Shown in pieces: positions 43,801-53,446 of a DNA stretch of 64,000 bases (within the stretch, counting starts at the first letter, position 1; each line of letters begins with the position of its first letter). The stretch spans positions 1,054,001-1,118,000 of the forward strand of contig NZ_LT670817.1 of the NCBI RefSeq assembly GCF_900129425.1, given 5' to 3'. The position numbers and the translations under genes are program-made. Origin of the DNA: Bradyrhizobium erythrophlei (GTDB lineage: Bacteria > Pseudomonadota > Alphaproteobacteria > Rhizobiales > Xanthobacteraceae). The notes under the pieces were generated by a model that worked only from the letters and a program-made list of their open reading frames with translations, was not told the origin of the DNA and made no database searches.

Positions 43801-44523
43801 ATGCGCGCACCCATCAGCGATCTTCCTTTGGTTCTCGATCAGGTCTCGTTGCAGGCGGGCGCCACCACGATTCTCAACCGTCTGAGCCTGACGATAACGC
43901 CCGGCGCGCCGACGCTGATCGTCGGGCCGAACGGCGCCGGGAAGACCAACCTGCTGCGGGTGTGCATGGGGCTCGCGGCGCCATCGAGCGGGCGCGTGAC
44001 CTGGGGCGGCCGGGCCGACCGCGCACCGCTGCGCCGCGCGATCCTGTTTCAGCGTCCGGTGATGTTGCGCAGGACCGCCGCCGCCAACGTCGCATACGCG
44101 CTGGCGCAGGCCGGTATTCCGCGCAACCGGCGCGCGCAGCGTATCGCCGGATTGCTTGAGAGCGTTGGCCTTGCCGATCTGGCGCAGCGGCCGGCGCGAC
44201 GGCTTTCGGGCGGCGAACAGCAGCGGCTGGCGCTGGCGCGCGCTCTGGCACGCGATCCGGAAATCCTGCTGCTCGACGAGCCCACCGCCAATCTCGATCC
44301 CGCGGCGACCCGCAGCGTCGAAGAGATCGTGCTGGCGGCGGCGCAGTCCGGCATCAAGATCGTGATGGCCTCGCACGATCTCGGCCAGCTCCGCCGGCTC
44401 GCGGGAGATGTGATTTTTCTGGTCCGCGGCGCGCTGTGCGAGCAGGGCGCCGCGGCGGATTTTCTCGACCACCCAGCGACACCGGAAGCCGCCGCCTTTG
44501 TGCGCGGCGATCTCGTGATTTGA
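43801..44523 (+). CDS. tupC: tungstate ABC transporter ATP-binding protein
   Basis: 240 residues from ATG 43801. A longer frame starting at 43078 would overlap tupB entirely and is rejected. Walker A is GPNGAGKTN, the Q loop ILFQRPVML, the signature LSGGEQQRLALARAL, Walker B ILLLDEPTANLD, and the switch His is in ASHDLGQL. This is the ATPase of the importer, on the cytoplasmic side. Its start is two bases after the tupB stop, and the receptor gene follows 17 bases later. Confidence 0.93.
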   Translation: MRAPISDLPLVLDQVSLQAGATTILNRLSLTITPGAPTLIVGPNGAGKTNLLRVCMGLAAPSSGRVTWGGRADRAPLRRAILFQRPVMLRRTAAANVAYALAQAGIPRNRRAQRIAGLLESVGLADLAQRPARRLSGGEQQRLALARALARDPEILLLDEPTANLDPAATRSVEEIVLAAAQSGIKIVMASHDLGQLRRLAGDVIFLVRGALCEQGAAADFLDHPATPEAAAFVRGDLVI

Positions 44524-44540
44524 ATCGACAGGAGAGCACC

Positions 44541-45374
44541 ATGCCGAACCGTTTGTTGTCCGTGGTAATGGCGCTTTGCCTCGGCGCCATCGCCGGTTAC
44601 GCGCCTGCGATGGCGCAGGACCGATCGATCGTGGTGGCGTCGACGACATCGACGCAGGATTCCGGGCTGTTCGGCTATCTGTTGCCGATCTTCAAGGCCA
44701 AAACCGGCATCGACGTGAAGGTGATCGCGCAAGGCACCGGCCAGGCGCTCGACACCGCGCGGCGGGGCGACGCCGACGTCGTGTTCGTCCACGCCAAGGC
44801 GCAGGAAGAAAAATTCCTCGCCGAGGGTTTTGGCGTCAAGCGTTTCGACGTGATGTACAACGATTTTGTCCTTCTCGGACCGAAGGGCGATCCGGCCGGC
44901 ATCAAGGGCAAGGACATCGAGACTGCCCTGCAGACGATAAAAGCCAAGGCGGCACCATTCGTCTCGCGCGGCGACCGGTCGGGCACGCATTCGGCGGAAC
45001 TCGCGCTATGGAAACAGGCCGGCATCGATATATCGGCCAGCAAAGGTCCCTGGTATCGCGAGATCGGGCAGGGCATGGGAGCGGCGCTCAACACCGCGGG
45101 CGCGATGAACGCCTACGTCCTGTCCGACCGCGGTACCTGGATATCGTTCAAGAACCGCCGCGATCTCGACATCATCGTCGAGGGCGACAAGCGGCTGTTC
45201 AATCAATACGGCGTCATGCTGGTGAACCCGGAAAAATTTCCGTCCGTCAAGAAAGAACTCGGCCAGACCTTCGTCGACTGGCTGATCTGCGGGGAAGGCC
45301 AGGCTGTGATCGCCGGCTACAAGATCGACGGCCAGCAGCTGTTCTTTCCAAATGCGGAAAAGAAGGCGAGTTGA
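44541..45374 (+). CDS. tupA: tungstate-binding periplasmic protein
   Basis: 277 residues from ATG 44541 (AGGAGA upstream). Signal peptide about 1-25 (ending PAMA before QDR). The oxyanion site motif VASTTSTQDSGLF follows at once, which distinguishes TupA from ModA. Further TupA features are RRGDADVVFVHAK and FVSRGDRSGTH. TupA proteins bind tungstate with very high affinity and select against molybdate. Genes for Mo/W-cofactor maturation and formate dehydrogenase lie 7-19 kb downstream. A tungsten-using formate dehydrogenase is therefore plausible. Confidence 0.92.
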   Translation: MPNRLLSVVMALCLGAIAGYAPAMAQDRSIVVASTTSTQDSGLFGYLLPIFKAKTGIDVKVIAQGTGQALDTARRGDADVVFVHAKAQEEKFLAEGFGVKRFDVMYNDFVLLGPKGDPAGIKGKDIETALQTIKAKAAPFVSRGDRSGTHSAELALWKQAGIDISASKGPWYREIGQGMGAALNTAGAMNAYVLSDRGTWISFKNRRDLDIIVEGDKRLFNQYGVMLVNPEKFPSVKKELGQTFVDWLICGEGQAVIAGYKIDGQQLFFPNAEKKAS

Positions 45375-45773
45375 GCGAGGCTTGAGATCCAGCCCGGACG
45401 CTAAACTTGAGGCGCGTACCTAAATCAAGTTGAGTGGTACGGCTTCGATGTCCGATATGCCCCGACAGCGACCCATATTTGCAGCGCAGCGTAATGTAGC
45501 GATGTGCCGGAAGCGGATATCGCCGTCCAACCCGATCATGGGTGGATGCAGCGATGAGCAACCAACGGTCTAAGCCGACGAGAATGCGCCCTGTGGTAAG
45601 GGCCACGATACGATTTGGAGGATGGATCAAGTGTCAGAATTGCTGACATGCCTCAGCAAAGGCGTTCTCGGCGCTTTCGAATGCCGATTGGGAAAATGCA
45701 TAGCCGGCCTCAAAAAATCGGTCTAGTCTGGCCGACGCTCGGTCGAAATTCGATACTGACCTGGAGCTAAATC
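45375..45773. other. intergenic region after tupA
   Basis: About 400 bases without a supported gene. Scattered short ORFs exist on both strands, but none has an RBS and a plausible composition. No clear terminator seen after tupA. Confidence 0.4.
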
Positions 45774-45953
45774 ATGATGAAAACGTTATTCGCAACCGCT
45801 GCTACGACCGCGGTAGAATTTGCGATCGCGCAAGCGGCGTTGAGACCACCCGGCGACATCAAGACCGGCATCATGAACTTGGAAACGTCGTGCAAACCGG
45901 AAGCGGAGAACCTTTTTCAACCACGAGATGCTGTTCCAGCACACTCCCGCTGA
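45774..45953 (+). CDS. possible short exported peptide
   Basis: 59 residues from ATG 45774, with GGAG nine bases upstream. A weak signal-like start (MKTLFATAATTAVEFAIAQAA) and then DIKTGIMNLETSCKPEAENLF. No family is known to me. It may be a degenerate remnant of a longer exported protein, since the stop comes soon after the signal. Doubtful. Confidence 0.3.
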   Translation: MMKTLFATAATTAVEFAIAQAALRPPGDIKTGIMNLETSCKPEAENLFQPRDAVPAHSR

Positions 45954-46083
45954 ATACCTCGGCTTCGCCGACTGGAGCCCACTTCAATACGTTACCACGT
46001 TTGACATCGTTGCATGCGGACTGCCAGCGGCCTGTCGAGAAGAAACAGGATGGAACTTGTCCAACTTCAATGGAGAAACGGCG

Positions 46084-47283
46084 ATGAGTAACAACTTGAG
46101 AAGCACATGCGACGGAATTTTGCAGAAGGTCGCAACCGTTAAGGACCGTGTTCCGGGCGTGGTGGCGATGATCACGGACCGCTCGGCCAACATCTACGAA
46201 GGCGTTGCCGGCGAGCGTATGCTTGGCGCCGGTCAGGCAATGACGACCGACACCGTCTTCGCCATCTTCTCGACGACAAAGGCAATCACCGGAACGGCGG
46301 TCCTGCAATGCGTCGAGGACGGCAAGCTCGACCTGGATGCGCCGGCCAAAACCTACGTCCCCGACATCGGCAAGCTCGAGGTGCTCGACGGGTTCGACGC
46401 CGACGGCAAGCCGAAGCTGCGGGCGCCGAAGCGCGACATCACTACCCGCATGTTGATGCTGCACACCGCCGGCCTCGGCTACGACTTCTTCAACGCCAAT
46501 TACCTGCGCATGGCGCAGGAACACGGCCAGCCAAGCGTGATCACTTGCTCGAAGGCATCACTGCAGACGCCGCTCCTGTTCGACCCCGGCGACAAATGGG
46601 AATATGGCAGTAACATCGACTGGTGCGGCCAGATCGTCGAGAGCATCCGCGGCCAGCGCCTCGGCGAGGTGATGGCGGAGCGGATCTTTGCGCCGCTCGG
46701 CATGGAGGACATCACCTTTTCGCTGACCCCCTCGATGCGCGCCCGCCTCGCCGTCATCCACCAGCGCGAAAGCGATGGCTCGCTGACCCCGCTTCCCGAT
46801 CTGCAATTACCTCCTGATCCGGAAGTGCACATGGGCGGCCACGGACTCTACGCCTCGATCGGCGAATACATGAAGTTCATCCGCATGTGGCTGAACGACG
46901 GTGCCGGGCTGGGCGGCCGCGTGCTCAAGAAAGAGACAGTCGAGGCCGCTGTCCGCAACGGCTTGCGAGCGGACCAGGCGGTCACGATGCTGCCCGGTGT
47001 CATTGCGACCCTTTCGAACGATGCCGAGTTCTTCCCCGGCCTGAAGAAATCCTGGAGCTACACCTTCATGGTCAACGACGAGGATGCGCCGACGGGCCGG
47101 CCCGCCGGAGCGATCGGCTGGGCCGGGCTCGCCAATACGTTCTTCTGGATCGACCGAAAGAACGGGTTCGGCGGGTATTGGGCGACCCAGATCCTGCCGT
47201 TTGGCGACCCGACTTCGTTCGGCGGCTACGTGGATTTCGAGACGGCCGCCTATGCGACCGGTGAGGCACGCGCGGCAGCGTAG
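46084..47283 (+). CDS. class C beta-lactamase-like serine hydrolase (EstB-type esterase)
   Basis: 399 residues from ATG 46084 with GGAGAAA upstream; an earlier start at 45928 gives an unlikely leader. The SxxK motif is IFSTTKAIT (Ser and Lys, about residues 60-63). EYGSN supplies the second-motif Tyr, and the third motif is replaced by GGHG, as usual for family VIII esterases. No signal peptide, so cytoplasmic. The neighbouring Baeyer-Villiger monooxygenase 170 bases downstream makes esters or lactones, so this enzyme may hydrolyse them. True beta-lactamase activity is unlikely. Confidence 0.83.
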   Translation: MSNNLRSTCDGILQKVATVKDRVPGVVAMITDRSANIYEGVAGERMLGAGQAMTTDTVFAIFSTTKAITGTAVLQCVEDGKLDLDAPAKTYVPDIGKLEVLDGFDADGKPKLRAPKRDITTRMLMLHTAGLGYDFFNANYLRMAQEHGQPSVITCSKASLQTPLLFDPGDKWEYGSNIDWCGQIVESIRGQRLGEVMAERIFAPLGMEDITFSLTPSMRARLAVIHQRESDGSLTPLPDLQLPPDPEVHMGGHGLYASIGEYMKFIRMWLNDGAGLGGRVLKKETVEAAVRNGLRADQAVTMLPGVIATLSNDAEFFPGLKKSWSYTFMVNDEDAPTGRPAGAIGWAGLANTFFWIDRKNGFGGYWATQILPFGDPTSFGGYVDFETAAYATGEARAAA

Positions 47284-47453
47284 TGCTGGCGAGCGATGCG
47301 GTGATGCGCTTTGCGATGCTAACGGCAGAGATCGACTTCTCTGCCGTTTGCGCCGGCTGACTGGCGCTGGCGCAGCCGCGCCCGGCGCAAAACCGGATTG
47401 GCAAGACAATTGAACCGAAGATGCACGGAGAATTTCACAACGGGAGGAATGTC

Positions 47454-49139
47454 ATGACGAATGTGCAAGTTCAGTCGCAAGGCTCTGGCGGGAAACCCGA
47501 CTTCGACGCGGTCATCATCGGCGCCGGCTTCTCGGGCATGTACATGCTGCATTCGCTGCGCGACAAGCTCGAATTGAACGTCACCGTGTTCGAGGCCGGC
47601 GATGGCGTCGGCGGCACCTGGTACTGGAATCGCTATCCCGGCGCGCGCTGCGACTCCGACAGCTACATCTACTGTTACACCTTCGACAAGAACCTGCTGC
47701 AGGAATGGAGCTGGTCCGAGCGCTATCCGGAGCAGGACGAAATTCTGCGCTACCTCGAGCATTGCGCCGAGCGCTTCGACCTCAAGCCCGACATCCAGTT
47801 CGGCAAGCGCGTTGTCGAGGCCGTCTTCGACGACGAGAGCGAGCTCTGGACGGTGCGCACCGACAAAGGCGACGTCGTCACAGCGCGCTACGTCATCAGC
47901 GCGGTCGGCGCCCTGTCGACCGCCAACATGCCGCCGATCAAGGGGCTGAGTTCGTTTGCGGGCAAGCTTTACCACACCAGCCAATGGCCGCACGACGGCG
48001 TTGACTTCACCGCCAAGCGTGTCGGCGTCATCGGCACAGGCGCCACGGCGGTGCAGGCGATCCCGGAGATCGCGCAACAGGCCAAGCACCTCACGGTGTT
48101 CCAGCGCACGCCCAACTTCTGCGTACCTGCGCGCAACGGGCGTGTCGATCCCGAGTTGACCAGGGCGCGCAAGGCCGATTACGACGGAGTCCGCAAGCGC
48201 ATCAAGGACTCGTTCTTCGGCTTCGATCTGAACTTCATACCGAAGGCGGTGCTCGAGACGACGCCCGAGGAACGCGAGCAGGAGTTCGACAAGATGTGGG
48301 ACGCCGGCGGCTTCTCCTTCTGGCTCGCCAACTACCAGGACATGTTTTTCTCCAAGGAGGCAAACGATGTCATTGCCGACTACCTCAAGCGCAAGATCCG
48401 CTCCATCGTCAACGACCCCGTGACCGCCGAGAAGCTGATCCCCAAGACTTACCCCTATGGCACCAAGCGCCAGCCACTGGACACCAACTACTTTGAGACC
48501 TTCAACAAGAAGAACGTGGAGCTCGTGGATGCGACCGCCGACGGCCCGATCGAGGAGATCACGCCGAACGGCATTCGCGCCGGCGGCAGGGAGTACCCGC
48601 TCGACATTATCGTCGTCGCCACCGGCTTCGACGCGCTGACCGGCCCGCTGAAGAAGCTTGGCATCAGGGGGCGCGGAGGCCGGGCGCTGGCGCAGGAGTG
48701 GGAGGACGGCCCGCAGACCTATCTCGGCCTGGCTATCGCCGGGTACCCGAACCTGTTTACGATCACCGGCCCGCAGAGCCCCTCGGTGCTGTCGAATATG
48801 CCGGTATCGATCGAACAGCACGTCGAGTGGATCACCGAATGCATCGCCCACATGCGAAGAAACAAGCTTGCAACGATCGAGGCGAGCCCGCAGGCGCAGG
48901 ACGCGTGGGGCGCCCATGTCGCCGAGGTCGTGAACGCGACGCTGATGCCGGTTGCCAATTCCTGGTACATGGGAGCCAACATCGCCGGCAAGGCGCGCCG
49001 CTTCCTGCCCTACCTCGGCCCGGAAGGGGTCGGCGGATACCGCCGGAAGTGCGCCGAGGTCGCCGAGAAGGGCTACGAGGGCTTCGTGTTCGCAAGCCGA
49101 GGTCAAGGCGGGACCGTGCACACAATTGCGGCCGAATAA
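47454..49139 (+). CDS. type I Baeyer-Villiger flavin monooxygenase
   Basis: 561 residues from ATG 47454 with GGGAGGAATG upstream. FAD motif IIGAGFSGMY near residue 22, NADP motif GTGATA near 192, and between them the type I BVMO fingerprint F-x-G-x3-H-x3-W-P (FAGKLYHTSQWP, about 168-179). FQRTPNFCVPA and the C-terminal GPQSPSVLSN fit the cyclohexanone-monooxygenase group. It uses NADPH and O2 to insert oxygen next to a ketone, giving an ester or lactone, in the cytoplasm. With the serine hydrolase upstream it may form a ketone breakdown pair. Confidence 0.92.
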   Translation: MTNVQVQSQGSGGKPDFDAVIIGAGFSGMYMLHSLRDKLELNVTVFEAGDGVGGTWYWNRYPGARCDSDSYIYCYTFDKNLLQEWSWSERYPEQDEILRYLEHCAERFDLKPDIQFGKRVVEAVFDDESELWTVRTDKGDVVTARYVISAVGALSTANMPPIKGLSSFAGKLYHTSQWPHDGVDFTAKRVGVIGTGATAVQAIPEIAQQAKHLTVFQRTPNFCVPARNGRVDPELTRARKADYDGVRKRIKDSFFGFDLNFIPKAVLETTPEEREQEFDKMWDAGGFSFWLANYQDMFFSKEANDVIADYLKRKIRSIVNDPVTAEKLIPKTYPYGTKRQPLDTNYFETFNKKNVELVDATADGPIEEITPNGIRAGGREYPLDIIVVATGFDALTGPLKKLGIRGRGGRALAQEWEDGPQTYLGLAIAGYPNLFTITGPQSPSVLSNMPVSIEQHVEWITECIAHMRRNKLATIEASPQAQDAWGAHVAEVVNATLMPVANSWYMGANIAGKARRFLPYLGPEGVGGYRRKCAEVAEKGYEGFVFASRGQGGTVHTIAAE

Positions 49140-49266
49140 ACCTGGCGAGCCGTGACCGGGAGCCGCGTCCAATGTCGCTGCTCCCGGCATGGCAGTCGCC
49201 GAAAAAGCTCGGGCACACGTCGAGGACTTTGCGGGAAGCTCCTTGCGCGCCCTGCTGCGACTCAAT

Positions 49267-50421
49267 CTAACTGCGTTGAAGCGCAACCATCTTGTGTTTC
49301 TTCGATTTCGCCACGCTGTGATCGTGCCGCGCAGCCAGCCGGTTGCGCTTCTTCATATGCGATTCCGCATGTTGAACTTTTGTCCCGCGCTGGTGAGCGG
49401 CATATTCTTTGCCGTCGATCGGTGCCAGATGCGGCGGATCTCTGTCGAGATACGGTCGCCCGATTCCAAACTCCGTTCCGTGCGCATCGATCCATTTCCA
49501 CAAGCTTTCAGTGGAGACCCATCGCCGTGCCCGTGTCGCGCCATTGACGCTCACGACATCGGCCGCAAGGCCGTGGCCATAGCCGCCGCGGAAGCTCCCG
49601 CCATGGTATGACCTGTCAGTCGCCGCCTTCAGGCCGCTTGCGATCGATTGACGGTAGTCATCGCGGAACGCGCTGGTTATGCCAGGCGACAGCCCCGCCT
49701 GCTCCGCCGCGTGAAGCGTATGGAAGAGCTTCAGCTTGAAGCTCCGATCCATGCCTCCGATCACGTAGTCCATCATCGGCATGCCGGCTTTTTCCGCCGC
49801 CTTCGAATCCTTCCACGTGAAGTCCTCATCGACGAGCCTGGTAAAGCTTTTGGTGACAGTCACCTTTTTGCGCCTCTTCTTGACCGTCACTCTCCTCCGC
49901 TCCTCCACCTTGATGGTGTCCTCCTTGGGCGTCCGTTGGTAGATCGCCCACAGGTATCGGTCGATGCAGATCTCCGCTACCAGGCACTCGTCGAGAATTT
50001 CGACAGAGTCCAGAGTATCCTTGACGTCGTTTGGCACCGCGTCAGATGGGTTCGCTGTCGCCGCCTGCACGGGCGGTGGATCGGCCGGCAGCATCTGCGA
50101 CGGATCGGGCAACGCGGCCTCGACGATCGATTCAGGCTCATATGAGGCCGCCATCTTGCCGGTAGCCATTCCCGTCACCGATTCGGCGGCCGTTGCCACA
50201 TCGGTGTTGGCGACAGCGGCGCTGCCCACTGCGGTTGCCTGTGGTGGACCCGCGAGCTCGGCGTTGGCGGTGAGAGATTTTGCGCGGTCCTCGATTGGCA
50301 CTGCACCGGTGTTCTCGATGCCGGCCGAACCGAAGCCAGCAAGCCAGGCGACGATCCACCCCGCGAGACCGAGCGTTCCGCACAACGCCAGCGCCACTGT
50401 CGCAGATCGCCGCGGGTTCAT
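49267..50421 (-). CDS. membrane-anchored M15-like peptidase/endolysin-type protein
   Basis: 384 residues from ATG 50421 (GGAGGCGAC upstream). One N-terminal membrane segment (about residues 8-30), then a Pro/Ala-rich linker to about residue 110. A basic stretch (ERRRVTVKKRRKKVTVTK) precedes the catalytic-like domain: SAFRDDYRQSIASG, GGYGHGLAADVVSV (His, Asp) and DPPHLAP (His). These fit VanY/M15 zinc peptidases that cut peptidoglycan cross-links. The tail is very basic (HMKKRNRLAARHDHSVAKSKKHK). Probably periplasmic. It is divergent from an L,D-transpeptidase gene, so both may act on the cell wall. Confidence 0.72.
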   Translation of the reverse strand: MNPRRSATVALALCGTLGLAGWIVAWLAGFGSAGIENTGAVPIEDRAKSLTANAELAGPPQATAVGSAAVANTDVATAAESVTGMATGKMAASYEPESIVEAALPDPSQMLPADPPPVQAATANPSDAVPNDVKDTLDSVEILDECLVAEICIDRYLWAIYQRTPKEDTIKVEERRRVTVKKRRKKVTVTKSFTRLVDEDFTWKDSKAAEKAGMPMMDYVIGGMDRSFKLKLFHTLHAAEQAGLSPGITSAFRDDYRQSIASGLKAATDRSYHGGSFRGGYGHGLAADVVSVNGATRARRWVSTESLWKWIDAHGTEFGIGRPYLDRDPPHLAPIDGKEYAAHQRGTKVQHAESHMKKRNRLAARHDHSVAKSKKHKMVALQRS

Positions 50422-50740
50422 GATCCCGTCGCCTCCAAAAGCTCCACCTGAGCCATGCTGCACAGCCAGGCACGCGACAGCCTGATTTTTCGGATCAAGA
50501 TATGTCCGCGGAATGGCGCAAACTTCAGGTCATCAATTTTTCCAAAGAGTGTTGCCCGAATGCAACGTGGCGCCGGCAAGCAATTGTTGTGGCCGATTGT
50601 CTTCTTCCAGCAAATGACCTCGCAATTGTGAATACGGTCCCATTTTCGACCAACTGCGACCAGATTTGAAGCAGAGGTTGTAGTCGGCAACGCCGCGTTT
50701 TTTGATTCGACCTCGCATGCAACTCTGCATGAGGTGCTGA

Positions 50741-51928
50741 ATGAGGAAGCAAACTTTATTAATAACTTTCGCCGCTTTTATGCTTTCTGCAGGGATCGCA
50801 CACGCTCAGTTTCTGTCGTGGCCCCAAGACAGGTCTTCGTGGGGCGATCACGCTCCATTCGAGCAGAAGCACGAACACAGGCACACAAAATCTGAATTGC
50901 CGAAGAACGCGCGGCCCGAGGACCGTCCGAAGGGCCCGCTCCAGATCATCATCTCGATCGCAGACCAACGGGTCTCGCTTTTTGACAACGGGGCTCTGAT
51001 CGCACGCTCTTCGGTGTCCACGGGAGTTCAGGGGCATCCTACGCCCCTCGGTGTGTTCAGCGTGATCAGCAAACAACGATGGCACCGTTCAAATATTTAT
51101 AGCGCTGCCCCCATGCCCTACATGCAGCGCATCACCTGGTCAGGGATAGCATTGCATGCCGGTGTCGTGCCTGGGCATCCGGCGTCACACGGCTGCATCC
51201 GTTTGAAAAATGACTTTGCCGTTCGACTCTGGCATCTCACGAAGCGCGGCACGCGCGTGATCATTGCACGCGACGAGGTCCAGCCGGTCGAGATAACCAA
51301 TCCGCACCTTTTTGAGCCGAAAGCCGTGTCCGGTTCGCCGGAGTTTCAGACCGCCACCGTCGCGGGCAAGAGCATTGGTACAGCCGCGAGTACAGCCGCG
51401 GCAACGAATGGATCAGCAGTGTCCAACGCGGAGACTCCGGAAACCACTAGTCTCCCGGTTCCAGGCTCGGCTCCTGCTGGAGGCGCACCTAAAAAGATGG
51501 TTCCGATCTCCGTCTTCGTGAGTCGTAAGTTGAGCAAGCTCTTCGTGCGCCAGGGCTTCACGCCGTTGTTCGATGTCCCGGTCGAGATCGAAAATCCGGA
51601 GGAGCCGCTGGGAACGCACGTGTTTACCGCAATGGAATTCCAGAACGGGGCTGCGGCCATTCGCTGGACTGTCGTGTCGATCCCGGAGGAATTTCCTCGC
51701 ATGTCCAGGGCTGCCACGAAAGAGCGCGCAGCGCCCGCGAAGCGAACCGCTCTATCGGTACCGTCGCCCGATAAAGCCAACGCTGCCCTCGACCGCATCG
51801 AAATACCCCAGGATACGGTTGAGAGGATCTCGGAACTACTGACGCCGGCCTCTTCATTGATTATTTCCGACAACGCACTTAGCAACGAGACTGGAAACGA
51901 CACGGATTTCATCGTGGTAACGCATTGA
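50741..51928 (+). CDS. L,D-transpeptidase (YkuD family)
   Basis: 395 residues from ATG 50741. Signal peptide about 1-22 (ending AHA before QFL). The YkuD domain covers about residues 65-190: QRVSLFDNGALIARSSVSTG, TPLGVFSV, and the catalytic HPASHGCIRLKN with Cys and His. A Ser/Thr/Ala linker and a second, unidentified domain (about 250-395; VPISVFVSRKLSKLFVRQG, an apparent inactive repeat-like fold) follow. It catalyses 3-3 cross-links in peptidoglycan or attaches proteins to it, in the periplasm. The M15-like gene upstream is divergent and may open the same network. Confidence 0.88.
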   Translation: MRKQTLLITFAAFMLSAGIAHAQFLSWPQDRSSWGDHAPFEQKHEHRHTKSELPKNARPEDRPKGPLQIIISIADQRVSLFDNGALIARSSVSTGVQGHPTPLGVFSVISKQRWHRSNIYSAAPMPYMQRITWSGIALHAGVVPGHPASHGCIRLKNDFAVRLWHLTKRGTRVIIARDEVQPVEITNPHLFEPKAVSGSPEFQTATVAGKSIGTAASTAAATNGSAVSNAETPETTSLPVPGSAPAGGAPKKMVPISVFVSRKLSKLFVRQGFTPLFDVPVEIENPEEPLGTHVFTAMEFQNGAAAIRWTVVSIPEEFPRMSRAATKERAAPAKRTALSVPSPDKANAALDRIEIPQDTVERISELLTPASSLIISDNALSNETGNDTDFIVVTH

Positions 51929-52323
51929 TGCGTCGCCGCATCTCACCAACACGCGATGCCGCTACGCAAGTCCGCGCTTTTCTTTCACGGGTTTCACCGA
52001 CCTCGAACCGACATCGCTGACTTGGCTCGCTACTTCCGAAAAGTGCCAGAAGCAGAATCATGGCAGCGACGAATTCGCTGTTCGATAACTTCGTCGGCGA
52101 GAGCGAGTTTATCCGGAATTTGCAGGCCGAGCGTGGTGGCAGTCCGCAGGTTTATGACGAGATCTTTGCTTCAGATCCAAATCGGGCTTATCTGCCTCGG
52201 TCAGGGTCTTTGCGGCGAACGTTCGGATTTTGCCCGGAAGTATGTCTGAGCCCATTGAAATCAAATGAGACAGACCTGTGACGGGAGTTTTCCTCGCCCG
52301 CAGCAGTGGCTAAGAAGGCCCTC
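51929..52323. other. region between LDT and MoeA-like gene, possible small ORF
   Basis: About 395 bases. A 73-residue frame starts at ATG 52060 (MAATNSLFDNFVGESEFIRN), acidic and plausible in composition at first but without an RBS, and its end runs into unrelated sequence. It may be a remnant. AAGAAGG just before 52324 serves the next gene. Confidence 0.3.
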
Positions 52324-53445
52324 ATGATCCCCTCCCAGCGCCTGCCGGCTTCGCTTACGCCGCTCGACGTGGCGCTCGCCGCGTTGCTGCATCGTCTTGA
52401 GCCGGTCGCGCCAAAAGCGCTTCCGCTTGCCGACGCGCTGGGCTGCGTCGCCGCCGATATGCCTCGACCTGGCGCGTTTCCGCCGCGCGACATCGCCGCC
52501 GCCGATGGCTGGGCGCTGCGCGCCGGCGACCTCGTCGGCGCGTCGTCCTATACGCCGCTGCCATTGGCCAAGCCGCCGGTCTGGGTCGAAGCCGGCGATC
52601 CCATGCCGGAGGCGTGCGATTGCGTCATCGATGCCGATTCGGTCGATCAGAGCGGCCCGATGGTTCAGGTGCTGGCGGAGGCGGTACCGGGGCAGGGCGT
52701 TCGCCGGACCGGCGGCGACATCGCGCAAGCAGGTTCCGTGATCACCCCCGGGCGCCGCGTTGGTCCGCTCGATCTCCTGATCGCGCGCACAACGGGTTTG
52801 GAGAAACTGAACGTCCGCCGCCCGCGCCTGCGCGTCGTCAATATTCCCGCGGCCACAGGCAACGCGGCGACGGCGCAGCTGATTGCGGAAAATGCGCGCG
52901 CTGCCGGCGCTGATGTTGTCCGCACCGAGGCTGCAGGGCGCGATGCGGCCTCGATCGCCGGGGCGATCGACCCCGGCGCGTGCGACGTGCTGGTCACGAC
53001 GGGCGGCAGCGGTATCGGCCGCACCGACGCGGTGATCGCCGCCTTGGCGCAGCGCGGCGAGGTTGTCGCGCACGGCATTGCGCTGCAGCCGGGCCGGACT
53101 TCCGCCGTCGGCAGGATCGGAGCCATTCCCGTCATTGCGCTGCCGGGCGCGCCGGATCAGGCGCTGGCGGCGTGGTGGACGCTGGTGCTTCCCGTGCTCG
53201 ACCGATTGTCCGGGCTTCGGCCGCGGCGGGTGGTCACCCGGCCGCTGGCGCGCAAGATTGCCTCAACGGTCGGCATCGCCGAAATCGTCCTGCTCGAAAA
53301 AACCGAAGACGCCTGGATGCCGCTCGCGGTCGGTGACCTCTCGCTCGAGGCCATCGCCCGCGCCGATGCATGGCTGGCAGTATCAGGCGGCTCCGAGGGG
53401 TTTGCGGCGGGCGCGCCGGCCGGTGCCTATATGCTGCGGGACTGA
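52324..53445 (+). CDS. divergent MoeA-like molybdopterin-binding protein lacking the usual catalytic Glu
   Basis: 373 residues from ATG 52324, favoured over a GTG at 52306 by AAGAAGG at the right distance. MoeA pattern: ADGWALR (from the usual DG-Y/F-A-x-R), AGDPMPEACD, VLVTTGGSGIGRTD and ALPGAP. The motif that in MoeA reads STGDEL with the catalytic Glu is here NIPAATGNAA, with no Glu. It is also short in this region. So it may bind cofactor without inserting metal. It is followed, one base after the stop, by the MoeA-PBP fusion, and the two are probably partners. Confidence 0.83.
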   Translation: MIPSQRLPASLTPLDVALAALLHRLEPVAPKALPLADALGCVAADMPRPGAFPPRDIAAADGWALRAGDLVGASSYTPLPLAKPPVWVEAGDPMPEACDCVIDADSVDQSGPMVQVLAEAVPGQGVRRTGGDIAQAGSVITPGRRVGPLDLLIARTTGLEKLNVRRPRLRVVNIPAATGNAATAQLIAENARAAGADVVRTEAAGRDAASIAGAIDPGACDVLVTTGGSGIGRTDAVIAALAQRGEVVAHGIALQPGRTSAVGRIGAIPVIALPGAPDQALAAWWTLVLPVLDRLSGLRPRRVVTRPLARKIASTVGIAEIVLLEKTEDAWMPLAVGDLSLEAIARADAWLAVSGGSEGFAAGAPAGAYMLRD

Positions 53446-53446
53446 T

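Noticed and set aside
47319..49286. 655-residue minus-strand open frame
   Set aside because: Opposite the Baeyer-Villiger monooxygenase, which shows all family motifs. Composition of the antisense frame is typical of a shadow.
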